Below the pieces are notes generated by a model. That model was not told where the DNA came from and did no database searches. It saw nothing but the letters and a program-made list of their open reading frames with translations. A DNA stretch of 64,000 nt, taken from contig JAFCMP010000301.1 in the NCBI GenBank assembly GCA_017506865.1, positions 248,001 through 312,000 on the forward strand, in the 5' to 3' direction. Each line of letters starts with the position of its first letter. Within the stretch, counting starts at the first letter, position 1. The position numbers were made by a program, and so were the translations under genes. Positions 44,701 through 56,500 of this stretch are shown piece after piece. Source of the stretch: Tribonema minus (lineage: Eukaryota > Sar > Xanthophyceae > Tribonematales > Tribonemataceae).

Positions 44701-45234
44701 ATTCTTGAGGTCCAGCATGAACTGCCAGTGACCGAGCTCATACGCGAGTTTGCCGGCCATGGCCGCTTTCTCCGCTCCTGCTGAGACGGCTACCCCATAC
44801 TGCCCGTCTGGCTCAAGGAGCTCCGCCAGGAAGTCTTTGCGGTCTGCCATGTACACCGAAGTGCATAGTCGCTGCAGCACCTCACCGCAAACGATGGGCC
44901 GCTGCTTAGCTGTACCATCTTCCTGTTGTTCTGCAAGTGGCGTCAGGCGCCCCGCGCCATGCAACTGCCAGAAGGCATCCGGCAGCCGCGCAGCCTCCCG
45001 CATAACGGTCTGAAGCCACCGTGTGAGGACAGCAGCAAACTCATGCCGTCCCCAGCTTGTGCGTAGCGCATCCTGCAGGTGGCTGTAGCGCAGCCCCGAT
45101 GGGCCTGCTCCACTGTAAGGGTGTGCTCGCTGGATGAGCTTGGCAACCGTCTCTGGCTCAATTCCCTCCCCCTGTAACAGGCTGAGTTCTGCTGGCATGT
45201 CGGCTGCTTTCGCCACAAGCTGATCAACCATCAT
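41791..45234 (-). CDS. Family A reverse transcriptase plus restriction-like endonuclease polyprotein
   Basis: An intact frame of 1147 residues. Fingers motif AGPSGLRYSHLQ is at 43-54, motif A LDLKNAFN at 174-181, motif B GFKQGDPAAP at 231-240, the catalytic YMDD at 270-273, and motif D LELNLTKS follows. After the thumb region comes an unusual Ala-rich low-complexity linker of about 300 residues (roughly 510-810). The C-terminus has a CCHC knuckle (CKLCGKSPGGTLHARLC, 913-929) and an endonuclease core with RRMD near 979 and LMVDVTCF near 1003-1010. The protein would nick target DNA and prime reverse transcription there. The ATG overlaps the stop of the preceding ORF (ATGA at 45234-45231), so it may be made by reinitiation or frameshifting. 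All core catalytic residues seen are intact, so the copy may be active. Confidence 0.95.
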   Translation of the reverse strand: MMVDQLVAKAADMPAELSLLQGEGIEPETVAKLIQRAHPYSGAGPSGLRYSHLQDALRTSWGRHEFAAVLTRWLQTVMREAARLPDAFWQLHGAGRLTPLAEQQEDGTAKQRPIVCGEVLQRLCTSVYMADRKDFLAELLEPDGQYGVAVSAGAEKAAMAGKLAYELGHWQFMLDLKNAFNMVFVLAAAEWVAAQLPDFLDYFIGTYVRTRPRLLFQHVDGSTRIIMSQRGFKQGDPAAPMLFCGAIAQCLKRFNEAAAAQRARRRMGAYMDDANVRTGACTLTQDDIPAVAQLKQHFAEVGLELNLTKSRALPGRGHVVTDHERQLLQQLGVQLVGDTDEKQIRGAVLLGVPVGHSSFVDAWLRREAGAGGAGARFAERCARLTSPRAMFRLLRYCVVPRMTYCLRTIPTTQTAPAAKEWDRVTQWVLEHSMGLQPPGQTWRQFEQSGAHFHLAAHGPALQQARLPTRHGGLGITSACDIADTAYVAGTLQALQPATSGWAGVLQQAAPQAAADNAAEDAATQAAPAAAAAAPAPAASAAATVTAAAAVASGGATAPAAATASAAGRAYGAAIPATHDAAAAGSGAAAAAQAAPAAAAAAAAHGATTPAAAAAAAAAAAPASEAAAAAAAHVAPQVASAASLTAASTAAAAGIGNTAATGPTSLRAAAAPATGAASAGGAATVPAATAAMAVAAANAAGAAPTPAAAATQLAAAATAGGAAAAPAHAAAAAVNAGAARSTPAMLQGAAAAEVARLPLMRTIATAATSLRAATGDKLEHILPPALKPLQQQPPTQQPPLRPTARGGTGADAACVLDASALQLQCSLKRPNQSALADAVATELADKVEADLQQLPQGTQRTQALARFPSQRHMHSIGMAFLNEPMYSTTASFDGLSWQLAVKRAIGVEEQTAGCKLCGKSPGGTLHARLCQAPRVKAHDTIVHNSVKRATQRILRQYLKTGLVDEDYTPFLGSAGPPGSRRMDIVLPADAFPVTGYDDPTRHLPLMVDVTCFKAQVASRAAKTAADPERCCRDQEAAKTTHYSGHYDQNCYKLATLAIGSFGSIGEQGRKLLEAVATEYASRMSVPGGARPKALKGITLARLRSALSAALHMAYSGRVMTHMAESRGGGHMEEDVGEDPEMPFGGGGV

Positions 45235-45794
45235 GGCATGATGCCGGATAGCTCATGAAGTTGTTCCCCTGGCGCAGCGGGGGGGTGTTTGGACTGCATG
45301 GCGGCAAAGCAGTCATCATCAGGTATCGCCACCGTTTTGAGCTGAAGGAAACGCGCTGCCTGCTGTAGCCCCCCCCGTGTGCCCATGCACTGTAGGACGT
45401 AGGCGTTGATCACTGCCTCCGTTTGCTGGCGCGCGCGCCAGCGCCGGTGCGCACGCGCGTGTGCGAGGAGCGCTGGCACCAACCGGTCAAGCTCACCGCG
45501 TGCCAACATTCTGATTCTGTCGGAGCGAGTGATGCCAGGTGCGCCATCGGTGGAGGTGATGAGTGATGGCATGAGGTGGTGTAGAATCGTGGATCTTTGC
45601 AGTCGCTGCACCCGCCCTGCGGAATCTGGCTCCCGCGCCGCATTGACGAACATCGTCATTGTGTGTGCCAACAGATGTGTTGCTGCGTTCTCCAGTGCAG
45701 CTCCCACATAGCGACGATTGCGTGGTCTAGCAAGGCTTCTAGTTGTCGCGAACTGCAGCTTGCACAGCTCATCGAGGCTGATGCTGTCAAGCAC
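45231..45794 (-). CDS. Middle ORF of family A element
   Basis: An open frame of about 187 codons lies between the zinc-finger ORF and the RT ORF. It is offset by -1 from the upstream ORF, which it overlaps by 139 bases, and the RT ORF is offset by -1 from it. It has no ATG near its start (the first usable codon is GTG), and a TAG lies just upstream in frame. It must therefore be reached by frameshifting from the upstream ORF, or be part of a single ORF broken by indels. The product is Arg/Ala-rich with no recognisable domain. In related elements this position is part of the N-terminal extension before the RT. Confidence 0.6.
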   Translation of the reverse strand: MLDSISLDELCKLQFATTRSLARPRNRRYVGAALENAATHLLAHTMTMFVNAAREPDSAGRVQRLQRSTILHHLMPSLITSTDGAPGITRSDRIRMLARGELDRLVPALLAHARAHRRWRARQQTEAVINAYVLQCMGTRGGLQQAARFLQLKTVAIPDDDCFAAMQSKHPPAAPGEQLHELSGIMP

Positions 45795-47146
45795 TGCTGC
45801 GACTGCGGGGGTTGAGATGGTCTACATGAAAAGCCCACCTGCCCCACCTGCTGCGCCTGCAGGGCCTGGCGCTGCCGCTGCTGTCGCCGCACCTGCCGCT
45901 CTGGGGCCCCCTCCGCCGCCGCCGCGGCCGCCACGACCACAGCCTCGTCCGCCGCTGTCGCTGCTGCGACCGCTGCCACGGCCACCGCGGCCGTTTTGAG
46001 TTCGCGCGCCACTGCCGCTGTTGCTAGCACCGCCGCTGCGGCTGCTGGCATCACTGCTGCGGCCGTTGCCAGCGCCGCTGTCCTTAGTACCGGCTGCACT
46101 GCCGCCGCCGGCACCGCTGCTGCTGCCGCCTCCGGTTCTGCTGCCGCTAGTCGCTCTGCTACTGCTGATGTCTGCATCCGATCATTGCTGCCGCTGCGAA
46201 CGCGTCCTCCATTGCCACGTCCGCGCCCTCCACTGCGTCCCCGACCCCCTCGTGTAGCACTGCTGCCCCCGCGTTCCGGCCTCTTTGAGCTGCCGGAGGA
46301 GCTGCTGCCACCAGCCTGAGCAGCAGGTGCCTGCTGCGCGTACGCTGGTCCCTTTGCGTAGGGGTTGCCGATGGGTGTGCACGCCGGTTGCTGCTGTGGC
46401 AGCGACGTGGTAGCTGTTGCCGTCGATGCATCAGGTGCTAGCGGTGCTGCTGATGCTGTTGTTGACAGTGTTGCCGCCACTGCAGCGGGTGAAGTGATAG
46501 GCCTGCAGTTGCGGCAGTGCTTGCCCGCGCTGGCATCGCTGCTGTCCACTCTGAATGTCTTGTTGGCATGAACCAGGTTTTTGCACAATGCACACTCGGT
46601 GTAGATGGTTTGCAAGTGCGAGGTGCTGAGGTCAGAGCGCTCCAGGAACGTTGTTGCTGTCCCACTGTGGTGTTCGCGCTGGTGCTTCGCCGCGATGTGG
46701 GCGTTTAACCTCTGCTGTAACGAGAGCAGCGACATGCCCTTCTTCACCACGAGGTCGCATAAGTTGCACTTGTACTCCGGGTCCGCACTGCCTCCACCTC
46801 CAGCTTCGTCGTCTAGCATCAGACGTTGCTGTTCCAGACTGTTATGACCTGTTCTAGAGCGCTTGACTGCACTTTGCCCGCCCGTGTGCTCCCCTTCGCC
46901 TGTTTGATCGGAAATTGACCAACCGTCATTCTGTACCCTCTTGCGTTTGTGCGCTGCGCGTCCGTCTCCAGTTGCTCTGCTGCTGCCACTCGTGCCATCG
47001 TCCTGTTGACAAGCGCCATTGCCATCTGCAGCACTGGTGCTAATATCCTGCGCTTGTGCGCACGCTAGATCGGATTCCTTGCATTTCTGCGCTGATTCAG
47101 AGTTGGCAATACGGGCCTCCCGCCGCCGCCATGATATTCTTTTCAT
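45656..47146 (-). CDS. Family A zinc-finger ORF (nucleic-acid binding N-terminal part)
   Basis: The 496-codon frame starts at ATG 47146. It has basic patches (HKRKR near 66-70, VKRSR near 94-98), a C2H2 finger with Cys127, Cys130, His150 and His155, and a second zinc site with Cys185, Cys188, Cys211 and Cys214. A long disordered Ala/Gly/Arg-rich region (about 220-440) follows. In R2-like elements N-terminal C2H2 fingers help recognise the target DNA, so a role in choosing the AGTACATG site is a reasonable inference. The last ~46 codons overlap the next ORF in another frame and may be read-through noise. Confidence 0.8.
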   Translation of the reverse strand: MKRISWRRREARIANSESAQKCKESDLACAQAQDISTSAADGNGACQQDDGTSGSSRATGDGRAAHKRKRVQNDGWSISDQTGEGEHTGGQSAVKRSRTGHNSLEQQRLMLDDEAGGGGSADPEYKCNLCDLVVKKGMSLLSLQQRLNAHIAAKHQREHHSGTATTFLERSDLSTSHLQTIYTECALCKNLVHANKTFRVDSSDASAGKHCRNCRPITSPAAVAATLSTTASAAPLAPDASTATATTSLPQQQPACTPIGNPYAKGPAYAQQAPAAQAGGSSSSGSSKRPERGGSSATRGGRGRSGGRGRGNGGRVRSGSNDRMQTSAVAERLAAAEPEAAAAAVPAAAVQPVLRTAALATAAAVMPAAAAAVLATAAVARELKTAAVAVAAVAAATAADEAVVVAAAAAAEGAPERQVRRQQRQRQALQAQQVGQVGFSCRPSQPPQSQQCLTASASMSCASCSSRQLEALLDHAIVAMWELHWRTQQHICWHTQ

Positions 47147-47203
47147 GATCTCTGCTACGCCATGGTGCTACATGTTACAGCTACATACCTATCCACATGT
47201 ACT

Positions 47204-47227
47204 TTTATCAATTCTCGCTCAGGTACT
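47204..47227 (-). mobile_element. Tail relic of an older family A copy
   Basis: CTGAGCGAGAATTGATAAA followed by AGTACATG (47203-47196) matches the family A 3' end and lies immediately 5' of the full-length copy in the same orientation. Confidence 0.8.
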
Positions 47228-47529
47228 TCAGAGTACACATTACTTGACATGCTGAAACATGTCGCATTTGGCCGCACAAGGCATGGCTGTGTGAGTGCGT
47301 TCGCAAAAGCACGTGGCATGTGTTAATCCTAGTTAGTGTCACCTGCTGCTTGACCTAACCTGAGTGTGGGGTCACCTAACCCTAGACCACACGAAGCCAC
47401 ACCTCCCAAGAGTCAAATAGGGGGAAGGGAGGGGCCCAGGGGACAAGACCGAGGCAATGAACGAACGCTGACCTCGACTTCTTATTGGACACGTGATGCA
47501 TCACAGCGGCGCCAAAACTGATCAACATC
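47228..47529. other. No recognisable gene; upstream region of the next gene
   Basis: About 300 bp of ordinary sequence with two TAACC-type words. The promoter of the gene at 47530 is presumably here; nothing specific is visible. Confidence 0.4.
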
Positions 47530-49365
<1,836 letters not shown>

Positions 49366-50378
49366 CTTCAAAGTGCGCCAATTCAGGCTCTTGACTACAG
49401 TAGTTGGGCGCGCAACATACTGAGGCAGATGCCACTGTTCTTGCAGTTGCTCATTGGGTCAGCCGCACTGCGACGGACTGGGCTACACGAGAGAGTCTGA
49501 CCCTGCATATACATAACCCCTGTACACACTCTCACACAATTACAAGATTCGCACTGAGACGTCCTGCGGGCACAAACAATGGTTGTCATGCTTTGGTGTG
49601 CTGCATGAGCAACTGCTTGTCTGCGAGCGAAGATGAAATGTTGAGCTCGCATGCGCGGGCGTGCACATGCAAAGCAGGAGCACCCGGATTCACAATGCAG
49701 ATCCTCTCGAATCGGTACTTAAGTAGTGTTGAGTGGGTGAGAGTGGGGTGGTGTCCACCCGCTAATTTCGTTGATCAATTTCAACTTCTGAACCAAGGCT
49801 GTGCCGGACTGACATGTCACAAACCTCTTGACATTGTAAAAGCCGTGAGCATTGAGTTACACTCACTGCGTCCATGTGCATGATGCTACACCGAAGCACC
49901 ATTAATGATGCCAGTACAATTCTTGTAGTATTGTCGCTGGCTAATAGGGCGTAGCGCAGCACAGGGCTGCACTAAGGTGCGTGCCACGATGCTGCGCCTC
50001 CGCCATCACAGACAGCTCAAGATTGCGAAGTCACCTACATCACTAATCTGGAGCTGATCTCGAAACAGCTCGCGAACAAAACTGCACTTCAAGTACACGT
50101 TAAGTGAAACCTCAAGTAGGGCATCTAACCCTAATTGTTCAACAGCATCATACTGTAACACTGAGGTTACCGTGCTGTATGCCTTCGCACCACGCTGGCT
50201 GCTTCATGACATGTCCCTATCGTCGTGTGCGCCCGGGTGTTGTCAAACAACGACGACAGTGTTGTACAGGTACCGAGACAGTGTCGTGCAGGAACCGATA
50301 TGCGTTGTATCGACCACAGAGTGTTGTACAGGTATGTAGGTACTGAGATGCGTAGTATCGACAACACCTGGGTGAACA
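49366..50378. other. No recognisable gene
   Basis: It contains the 3' region of the preceding gene. Short tandem repeats built on 'GTTGTACAGGTA..GA' and 'GTAGTATCGAC' lie near 50250-50370, just before the foldback. No coding frame is convincing. Confidence 0.45.
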
Positions 50379-50877
50379 GCCGTGCCTGCCCTCCCCCCTC
50401 TCTCCCCCCATGGCCAATGCCCCCCCTCGCATGCTGTGCCTGTCAGCATCACGTTGACCTGCTACAGCGGTGAGCCCTACCCTGCATCGCGTCGCAGGCT
50501 TTGATATGAGGCGGCTCCCCGAACGAGTGCATAGCCCATGGCGGAGGACCCCAGTGCCTGGAACGGAGCTGCAGAAAGGTGCGTGTCACAAGGCTACGCC
50601 ATCCGGCCATAGCGGATGGCAAATGCAGCATATTGGCACGTATCTTATTGCAGCCCTGTGCCAGACACCGCGGTCCTCCGCTGTGGGCTACGCACTGGTT
50701 CGGGACGCCGCCTGACACCGCGGCTGCGACGCAACATCATACAGAAGTATGATGTACATATACTTCAGCGGCATGGTGGTGAGTGCAGTTGACACTCGAG
50801 CTGTCAAAACCGACTTGACACTGACAGGCACAGCATGCGAGGGGGGGGGGGGGGAGAGGGGGGAGGGCGGGCACGGC
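50379..50877. repeat. About 500-bp imperfect foldback (long inverted repeat)
   Basis: The left half (50379-50605) is complementary to the right half (50613-50877) along most of its length. The outer arms are GCCGTGCC.GCCCTCCCCC; a middle block is GGCGGC..CCCGAAC.AGTGC.TAGCCC with GCGGAGGACC; the centre is GCCATCCG-GCCATAG-CGGATGGC. A few indels, including a GATGTACATATACTTC insertion, break the pairing. It could be a foldback/MITE-type element or an inverted gene duplication, and its transcript would be a long hairpin. Confidence 0.8.
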
Positions 50878-51861
50878 GATCTGGCATGCAGCATCGTGAC
50901 CTCAGAGTCTTTGGTGCTATGCATAGGGCATATGCCAAAGGCTAAAGCAATCGCAGTTCAGGGCAATGATTATGTGCCGCACGCCTGAGCCTGCTGTTCA
51001 GCACATGACAACAGAAGCGCTTGCAGCTTTGCCCAGCTTGCAATTGTTGCAGCATCGAAAGACGCACGTCAAACACGCACCAACAGCTCTCTCACCAGTG
51101 TAGCACATTGAGCTACTACATATAGCCTGCAGGCAGCCCAGCAGCTATCGAAGGCAGAACGGGCCTACAAAGGATTACACACTGGTAGCATGTGGATTAA
51201 CACTGACCTTGACCTTGCAAGTCACTTGAAGTCTCCAACACAAACTGCCATGCTCTCTGCTCTGTTTGCATCAGCAGAATGTGTACACGTGCTGGGGCAA
51301 ACACATCTCAGCAAGAAAGGGGCAAGCAGCCAAAACACCTAACACGTAGCACAGCTGACCAAACTGCAGTGTGTGTGTGTATTGTACATGTGAGGTAGCC
51401 GTTGCGGTCTTGCGGCAGAATATGGCAGAGCCAGCAGTGAAATATGTATGCAACCCTAAGCAACTACCATGCAACATTGCTGTGCATGTGCGTCACTTCT
51501 GTAACTACAAGTGTGACGCTCCCACATCCAGTACTGCGCACATTGTGATGAACCTGGGTGTGTGCCGGCGTGAAATGGATGTATGCCTGGCTAGTAGGCG
51601 GAAAAGTGTGCACCCATGGCTCTAGCTACAGGTATGAAGGCCGAAAAGTGTGGACGTTTCGAACTGGTCCCGAATCGGTGGAGTGGGGCAAAGCCTCAAT
51701 GAGATCTTCAATAAGAAGTAGATGTGTGCTGCGCAGCCGTTGCGGCGCCTTTGGAGTTAGGGCCAGGGTCAAGATTAGGGGTCAGGGACAAGATTAGGGG
51801 TCAGGGTTCGAGCTTGGCTCCAAAGGCTTCTGCTCTCAATAAGTTGTTGTGAACTGTCTTC
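50878..51861. other. No recognisable gene
   Basis: A short (GT)n near 51370 and GGGTCAGGG/AGATTAGGGG words near 51760-51810 are the only notable content. The 3' untranslated region of the minus-strand gene at 51862 must extend into it. Confidence 0.45.
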
Positions 51862-52618
51862 TCAGTCCCAGACATTAAAGGTGACGTCGTGGCCAAGCCA
51901 GCCCCCCTGCCAGTTCAGGTTGGTCATCCAAAAATTATCGTCGTAAGAGCTACACACCTCCTCCATGGTCTCCCTCAGACCTTTAGGCTTCTTGAAGTGG
52001 TAATTGTAGACCTGATACCCATTGGGGTACCGCACGAGATAAGCCTTGGACAGCTTGCTTCCGCGGAAACAAAACTCATCAAGATTCGCAGCACCACCGA
52101 CCTCATAAGCCGGCATGTAGGCATCGTCAGCGCACCCATGGGCACGCCAGGCACTGACGTTGTCCCAGTTGTACGAGACCTTGATCTTCTCGATGCCGTC
52201 AAACTCGAACAGGTATATGTAGTCGCCATACTCCCTGGCCTTGCTGTAGTAGGTGGAGCCGTAAATGCCAAGCCCCAGGCCCGACCAGTTTCCTGGCGTC
52301 ACCTTAATGTAGGCCTTCTTGACAAGGCCGCCGCAATTCACGTCGCCGTCGCCAATGCCCTCAAAGCCTGGGCATTGAGAGCAGTAGCACAAAGGGGGCA
52401 AGCGAAGAGGTGAGATCAAGAGTACGATCACAACTAGATAGACCAGCCTCACACAAATTCACTGAAAGCAGGCCGCAAGGCACGTGGTCGGCGGTCGCCA
52501 CCCACAGCTGTAAGATACACCGAGCGTGGACACGGGAGCTCGAGTGATTGCACCTAGCGCACACACACAAAAGCGCACCTTCGCGGTCTGTGCCGTGGTA
52601 CAGATAGAACTTCACCAT
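51862..52618 (-). CDS. ADP-ribosyltransferase-fold (PARP/ART-like) protein, two exons
   Basis: Exon 1 (52618-52579) encodes MVKFYLYHGTDRE and ends at a GTGCGC donor in phase 1. Exon 2 (52367-51862) starts after CCCAG in phase 1 and ends in TGA. Together they give 181 residues. Three spaced motifs resemble the H-Y-E triad of PARP-type transferases: YHGT (His8), GIYGSTYYSKAREYG (Tyr53/54) and LDEFCF (Glu111), the last followed by KAYLVRY as in PARP C-termini. Such enzymes move ADP-ribose from NAD+ to proteins or nucleic acids. Assignment rests on motif order only, and activity is not shown. No signal peptide is present in this model. A longer single-exon reading has a hydrophobic start, but it lacks an ATG and is intron sequence. 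The protein is smaller than a usual PARP catalytic domain. Confidence 0.6.
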
Positions 52619-53285
52619 GATGGCTTTACAGCTGCTGAGCTGAACTTGGCTTTGCTTGATGCCGTGCCGAGACTGCTCTTCACTTGCGCGTGTCAAAGTT
52701 GACTCCCGCGGTCACGTGACTCGTGAGGGGGGGGGGGGGGTCGCGGTGCCTTTGTTTACAAAGAGCAGGTGTTGCACTGCCAGTGTGCAATCAAACTCGG
52801 CCCACACATCCGATGAGTCCGCAGGACACTGTGTCGGGTAGCGGTCAAAGCAGGAAGCAATTGCAACCACTGCGCGCGCACACTGCTCCCAGCTTTCAAG
52901 GAAACTCAAAGAGAGCAATCACGCAGCATCGCTGGAAATCGTAGCCTCGGTCCCATTGGTTCACCGCAACCCTCTACCTTCAAACATCAACAGCACCCCA
53001 ATCCAATTTTCTGGATGGCTGACGCATCATGATCTTTTCAACTTGACATCATTTTTCAAGCAAGCAGTGGCGGTGCCTTGGGTGTTCACATCATGACCAT
53101 GGCACACTCGTTCCGTCGTGTACTTTGTAGTACTTCTCGCTTGAGCCCAGATGGTAAATATATGTCCAGCTTGCTGCCAGAATCCATATGTGTCTTGTGA
53201 AGACTTGAAGTGTCTCACTGCGCATTGCTGATCACTCCTAAACAAATTCGCCAAATGACACCCCCCTAAGCTTAGGAGACTTAAG
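52619..53285. other. No recognisable gene
   Basis: Upstream region of the ART-like gene with a G tract at about 52727-52740. No supported gene. Confidence 0.45.
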
Positions 53286-53536
53286 TCTTCATCCATGTGT
53301 CCCCCCCTGGACTCCGCCATGTGCGTTCACAACACGCAAAAGAGCATGCCATGTGGAGCGCTGATGACAGAGCGTATGCGTACAAATGCTATGGCTTTTC
53401 GAGAAGGCTAGATGACTGGCTGCTCAAGCTCCAACATCATGATCGTATCCTCCGTTGCGACAGCCTCCGGCAGCTTCCGCCCCTGCGCCTTGATGCTGCC
53501 AAATGAACCTGACTGCCAAAATGGAAGTTTGTACGG
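53286..53536 (-). mobile_element. Decayed relic of a family A-like element end
   Basis: On the minus strand it resembles the last ~80 codons of the family A polyprotein (SFGSI..QGRKL.EAVAT and MAESRGG..ME motifs), with many indels. It directly abuts the 5' end of the family B element in opposite orientation. Confidence 0.75.
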
Positions 53537-56500
53537 AGGCTGACTCCAGGCAGCAAACAGCATGCGCTGCCCTCTCAGGCAAGCGACGGGGGGTAGGCTT
53601 GGCTGCCGCACGACTAGAGTCGCGTGAAGCATGCGCCCCAGCAGACGAGGTCACGGCACAGGTGCTGGCAGCAAAGCACCCTGAAACTGGCACCCGGCCG
53701 GGGGTAGTCGATACGCCAATGGAGCAAGTGCGCGGCCTGGTACGCGACGCCCGGCGGCACTGCTTACACAGCGCAGGGGTGGCAACGACCACCGGGCCAG
53801 CTGGCAGCGGCAGTCCTGTCTTCGAATCGGGTCAGGCACATGATCACAGCGATAGGCCTGAGGATGCTGCCAGCGCAGCCGGACGGCGCCTCGAGGTGGA
53901 GGCGGCAGACATACTGTCGACCTTGTCCGCAGCAGGGGCGGGGAAGGCAGGAGGGCTGGACGGCCTACGCTATGAACACCTCTTGATGGCCGCTGGGCCT
54001 GGTGCACCAGTGAAAGCAGCCACCCGCCCCGTGAGCAGTGCCTCGCCAGGACTAGCTGGTGATTCAGAATCAGATGTGATGGAACCGGCATTCGCTCATC
54101 ACCTGGCCAAGGTGTTCACGACGCTGCTTGTTGAGCCCGAACTGCTGCCGGAGCAATCGCAACGGCTTCTCCGCGCCGCGGCCCTCTCAGGCATAGGACA
54201 GAAGCGGCGTCCGATCGCCTGCTCCAGTGTCTGGCGCAGACTCCTCGGGTCCACAGCGGCACGGAGTGTCAAGGGCAAGATATCGGGGCTGCTGGCCTCC
54301 ATGTCGCAGTTTGGCGTAGGATACCGGTCTGGCGTCGAGCATGTGGCAGCGCGCGCGCGCGTGTGGCACGAGCTGTATGGCACCACAATCCAGCTGGACT
54401 GTGAGAACGCATTTAACAGTGTGGATCGCGCCGCCATTGTGCGGGGGCTTATGCTCTTCTGTCCGGAGCTGCTCCTGCACTTTGAGTCCGTATACTGTGG
54501 TGACACTGCCCCAGAGATGCGGGTGGAGGTGAACGGTGAAGCTCGCATTATCTGCTCCCACCTAGGGTGCCAGCAAGGGGACCCTCTAGGGCCGCTGTAC
54601 TTTGCAGTGGCAGCGGCCTTCCTACTCTTCTACCCTGATGGAGTGAATGCGACGCCCGGCAGTATGCCGGCCTACGGCCACAGCACAGCGGAACCGCCAG
54701 CCCCGCACTGCGCTTTCCTGGATGACCTCAACGTGCTGCAAGCTGCCTACTTCGACGATGCAGCGGCCGCTGGGGTGGCAGAGGTGATCCGCCGGCTGGC
54801 GGCAGGGGGCCTACGCGTTCGACCAGACAAGTCGCTGGCCATCGCCATGCGCGGCTCAGTGTTTGATGAAGCGGCCAGAGCACGCCTGCGCGCCCTTGAC
54901 ATACCGTTTGTGGACACCACCATGCCAGAATCCAGTCAGGGCTTTACGTCGGTCGGGGTACCGGTAGGGCACCCAGCCTATGTGCACGCTGCCATGAGCA
55001 AGCATCTTGTCGACGCAGGGACATGGCGATTGTCGTGGCAGCTAGCTGGAATGGCGCGGCATCACCTACAGGCAGCACAGTTCATTCTACGCAGGTCACT
55101 GACGAAGCGCATGGGCTTCTTAGCTCGGGTCGTTGACACGGCTTTGAGTGAGACATGGTTGCACGCGTTTGACGGGTTCTGTGCATGGACGCTCGAACGC
55201 ATGCTGCATCTGCACGGCTGCTCTACCGCGGCAGCCATGAAGTCACACCTGCTGGCCGCCTGCACTGCTGGTGACAATGAGGAAGCCAGCAGTGGCAGCG
55301 TGCTGGTATTGCCGCGCTTGGGCCCGCCAGAACTCACGGACATCGCAGTGCCACTGCGGGCGTCACGGTTGCCGGAGCGACGAGGCGGTCTGGGCATGCC
55401 GCTTTTGGGGCTACTGGCACCAGCCGCATACACGGCCCAGGCATGCACAACACTGAGGCCGGCAATAATTCATGCCACTGTGGCAGCAGGGGCCCTGAGG
55501 CTCGGCACTGACGAACACGGCGCAGTCACCTGGTTCGCGCAGCACTCATGCGCAATACGCGAGGACCAGGGACTGCCGCCAATCATCGAGGCCGTGCGAC
55601 GCTCTACGCGAGCGCTGACAGCTGATGGCGGCGAAAAATCACGCACAGCTGTGGCCGAGCAGCTCCCAGCATCGTTGCTACGGTGGGCAGCAGATACGAC
55701 GGCCGCAGCGTCGACGCTCCCCACTGCGGTGCAAGCGATCTACGCCGCAACTGCCGTCACGGAGACAGTGACCACTGAGCCAGCCCCACACACCCACGGC
55801 ATTGTGCCTGGCGCCGAGGCGGCCGCTGCGGCGGCGACCGTACCTGGCCCTCAAGCCGCTGCCGCGGCTGCCTCTTCCACGCCCGCTAAAACACAAACTA
55901 GCGCGGAAGAAAGCAGCTGCAGCGGCGGGCAGGAGGACGACGACGACGACTGGGAGGCCTATGCTGACGAGATCTGCAGAAAGGTAGTGCCCCGCCGCCG
56001 GCGCGGTCACTTCACGCACGGACTACAAGCCGGCCTTTCAAATGTTCTTCGACGTCAATACGAGGACTGCCTGGTGGAGGACCTAGAGGCTGCCTCGGCT
56101 GGTGCCGTGGGCAAGCCGACGCAGGCTACACTTATTGGTGACTTGCGTGACACCAGCCGCCGCCGCCAACAGGCTAGCGCGCGGGTCCTGGCGCAGCTGC
56201 GCAGCCAGCGTGCGTCCGGGGCAATGGCGTGGATGAGCGTGCCACCCGCTGCCAATGACCGCCCGGGTGCGGCGCCCATGTCCAGTATGGCAGCAGCCAC
56301 GATGATTATGGTTGCGATCTTTATAGACGGGTGGGGCATACAGGGCGAGGTGTGCCCATGGCGGTGCAGTGACGTGAGCCCCACCTCCACGCATGCGATC
56401 AGCTGCCCCAGCCAGCACATACGGGGGCACAACGCGACACACACTGCCCAAAAGCGGTGCCTACAGCGCATCTTGAGACAGCACCATGTCTCTATTGTCC

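Larger units (their letters stand above)
41684..47195 (-). mobile_element. Near full-length family A non-LTR retroelement with restriction-like endonuclease
   Basis: The body is about 5.5 kb and is bounded by AGTACATG on both sides (47203-47196 upstream, 41683-41676 downstream in element orientation). It encodes a zinc-finger ORF, a short middle ORF and an RT-endonuclease ORF, and ends in a 3' region with a short A-rich tail. The 5' flank carries another tail relic (CTGAGCGAGAATTGATAAA, 47222-47204), so this copy itself landed behind an older one. RT followed by a zinc knuckle and a C-terminal PD-(D/E)XK-like domain places it with the R2/CRE-like, endonuclease-at-the-C-terminus group, many of which are site-specific. 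The exact 5' start is inferred from the target duplication. Confidence 0.92.

Noticed and set aside
51862-52452. 196-residue secreted protein read as a single exon
   Set aside because: The start codon is GTG, an in-frame stop lies just upstream, and no ATG is available. The two-exon ART-like model explains the sequence better.
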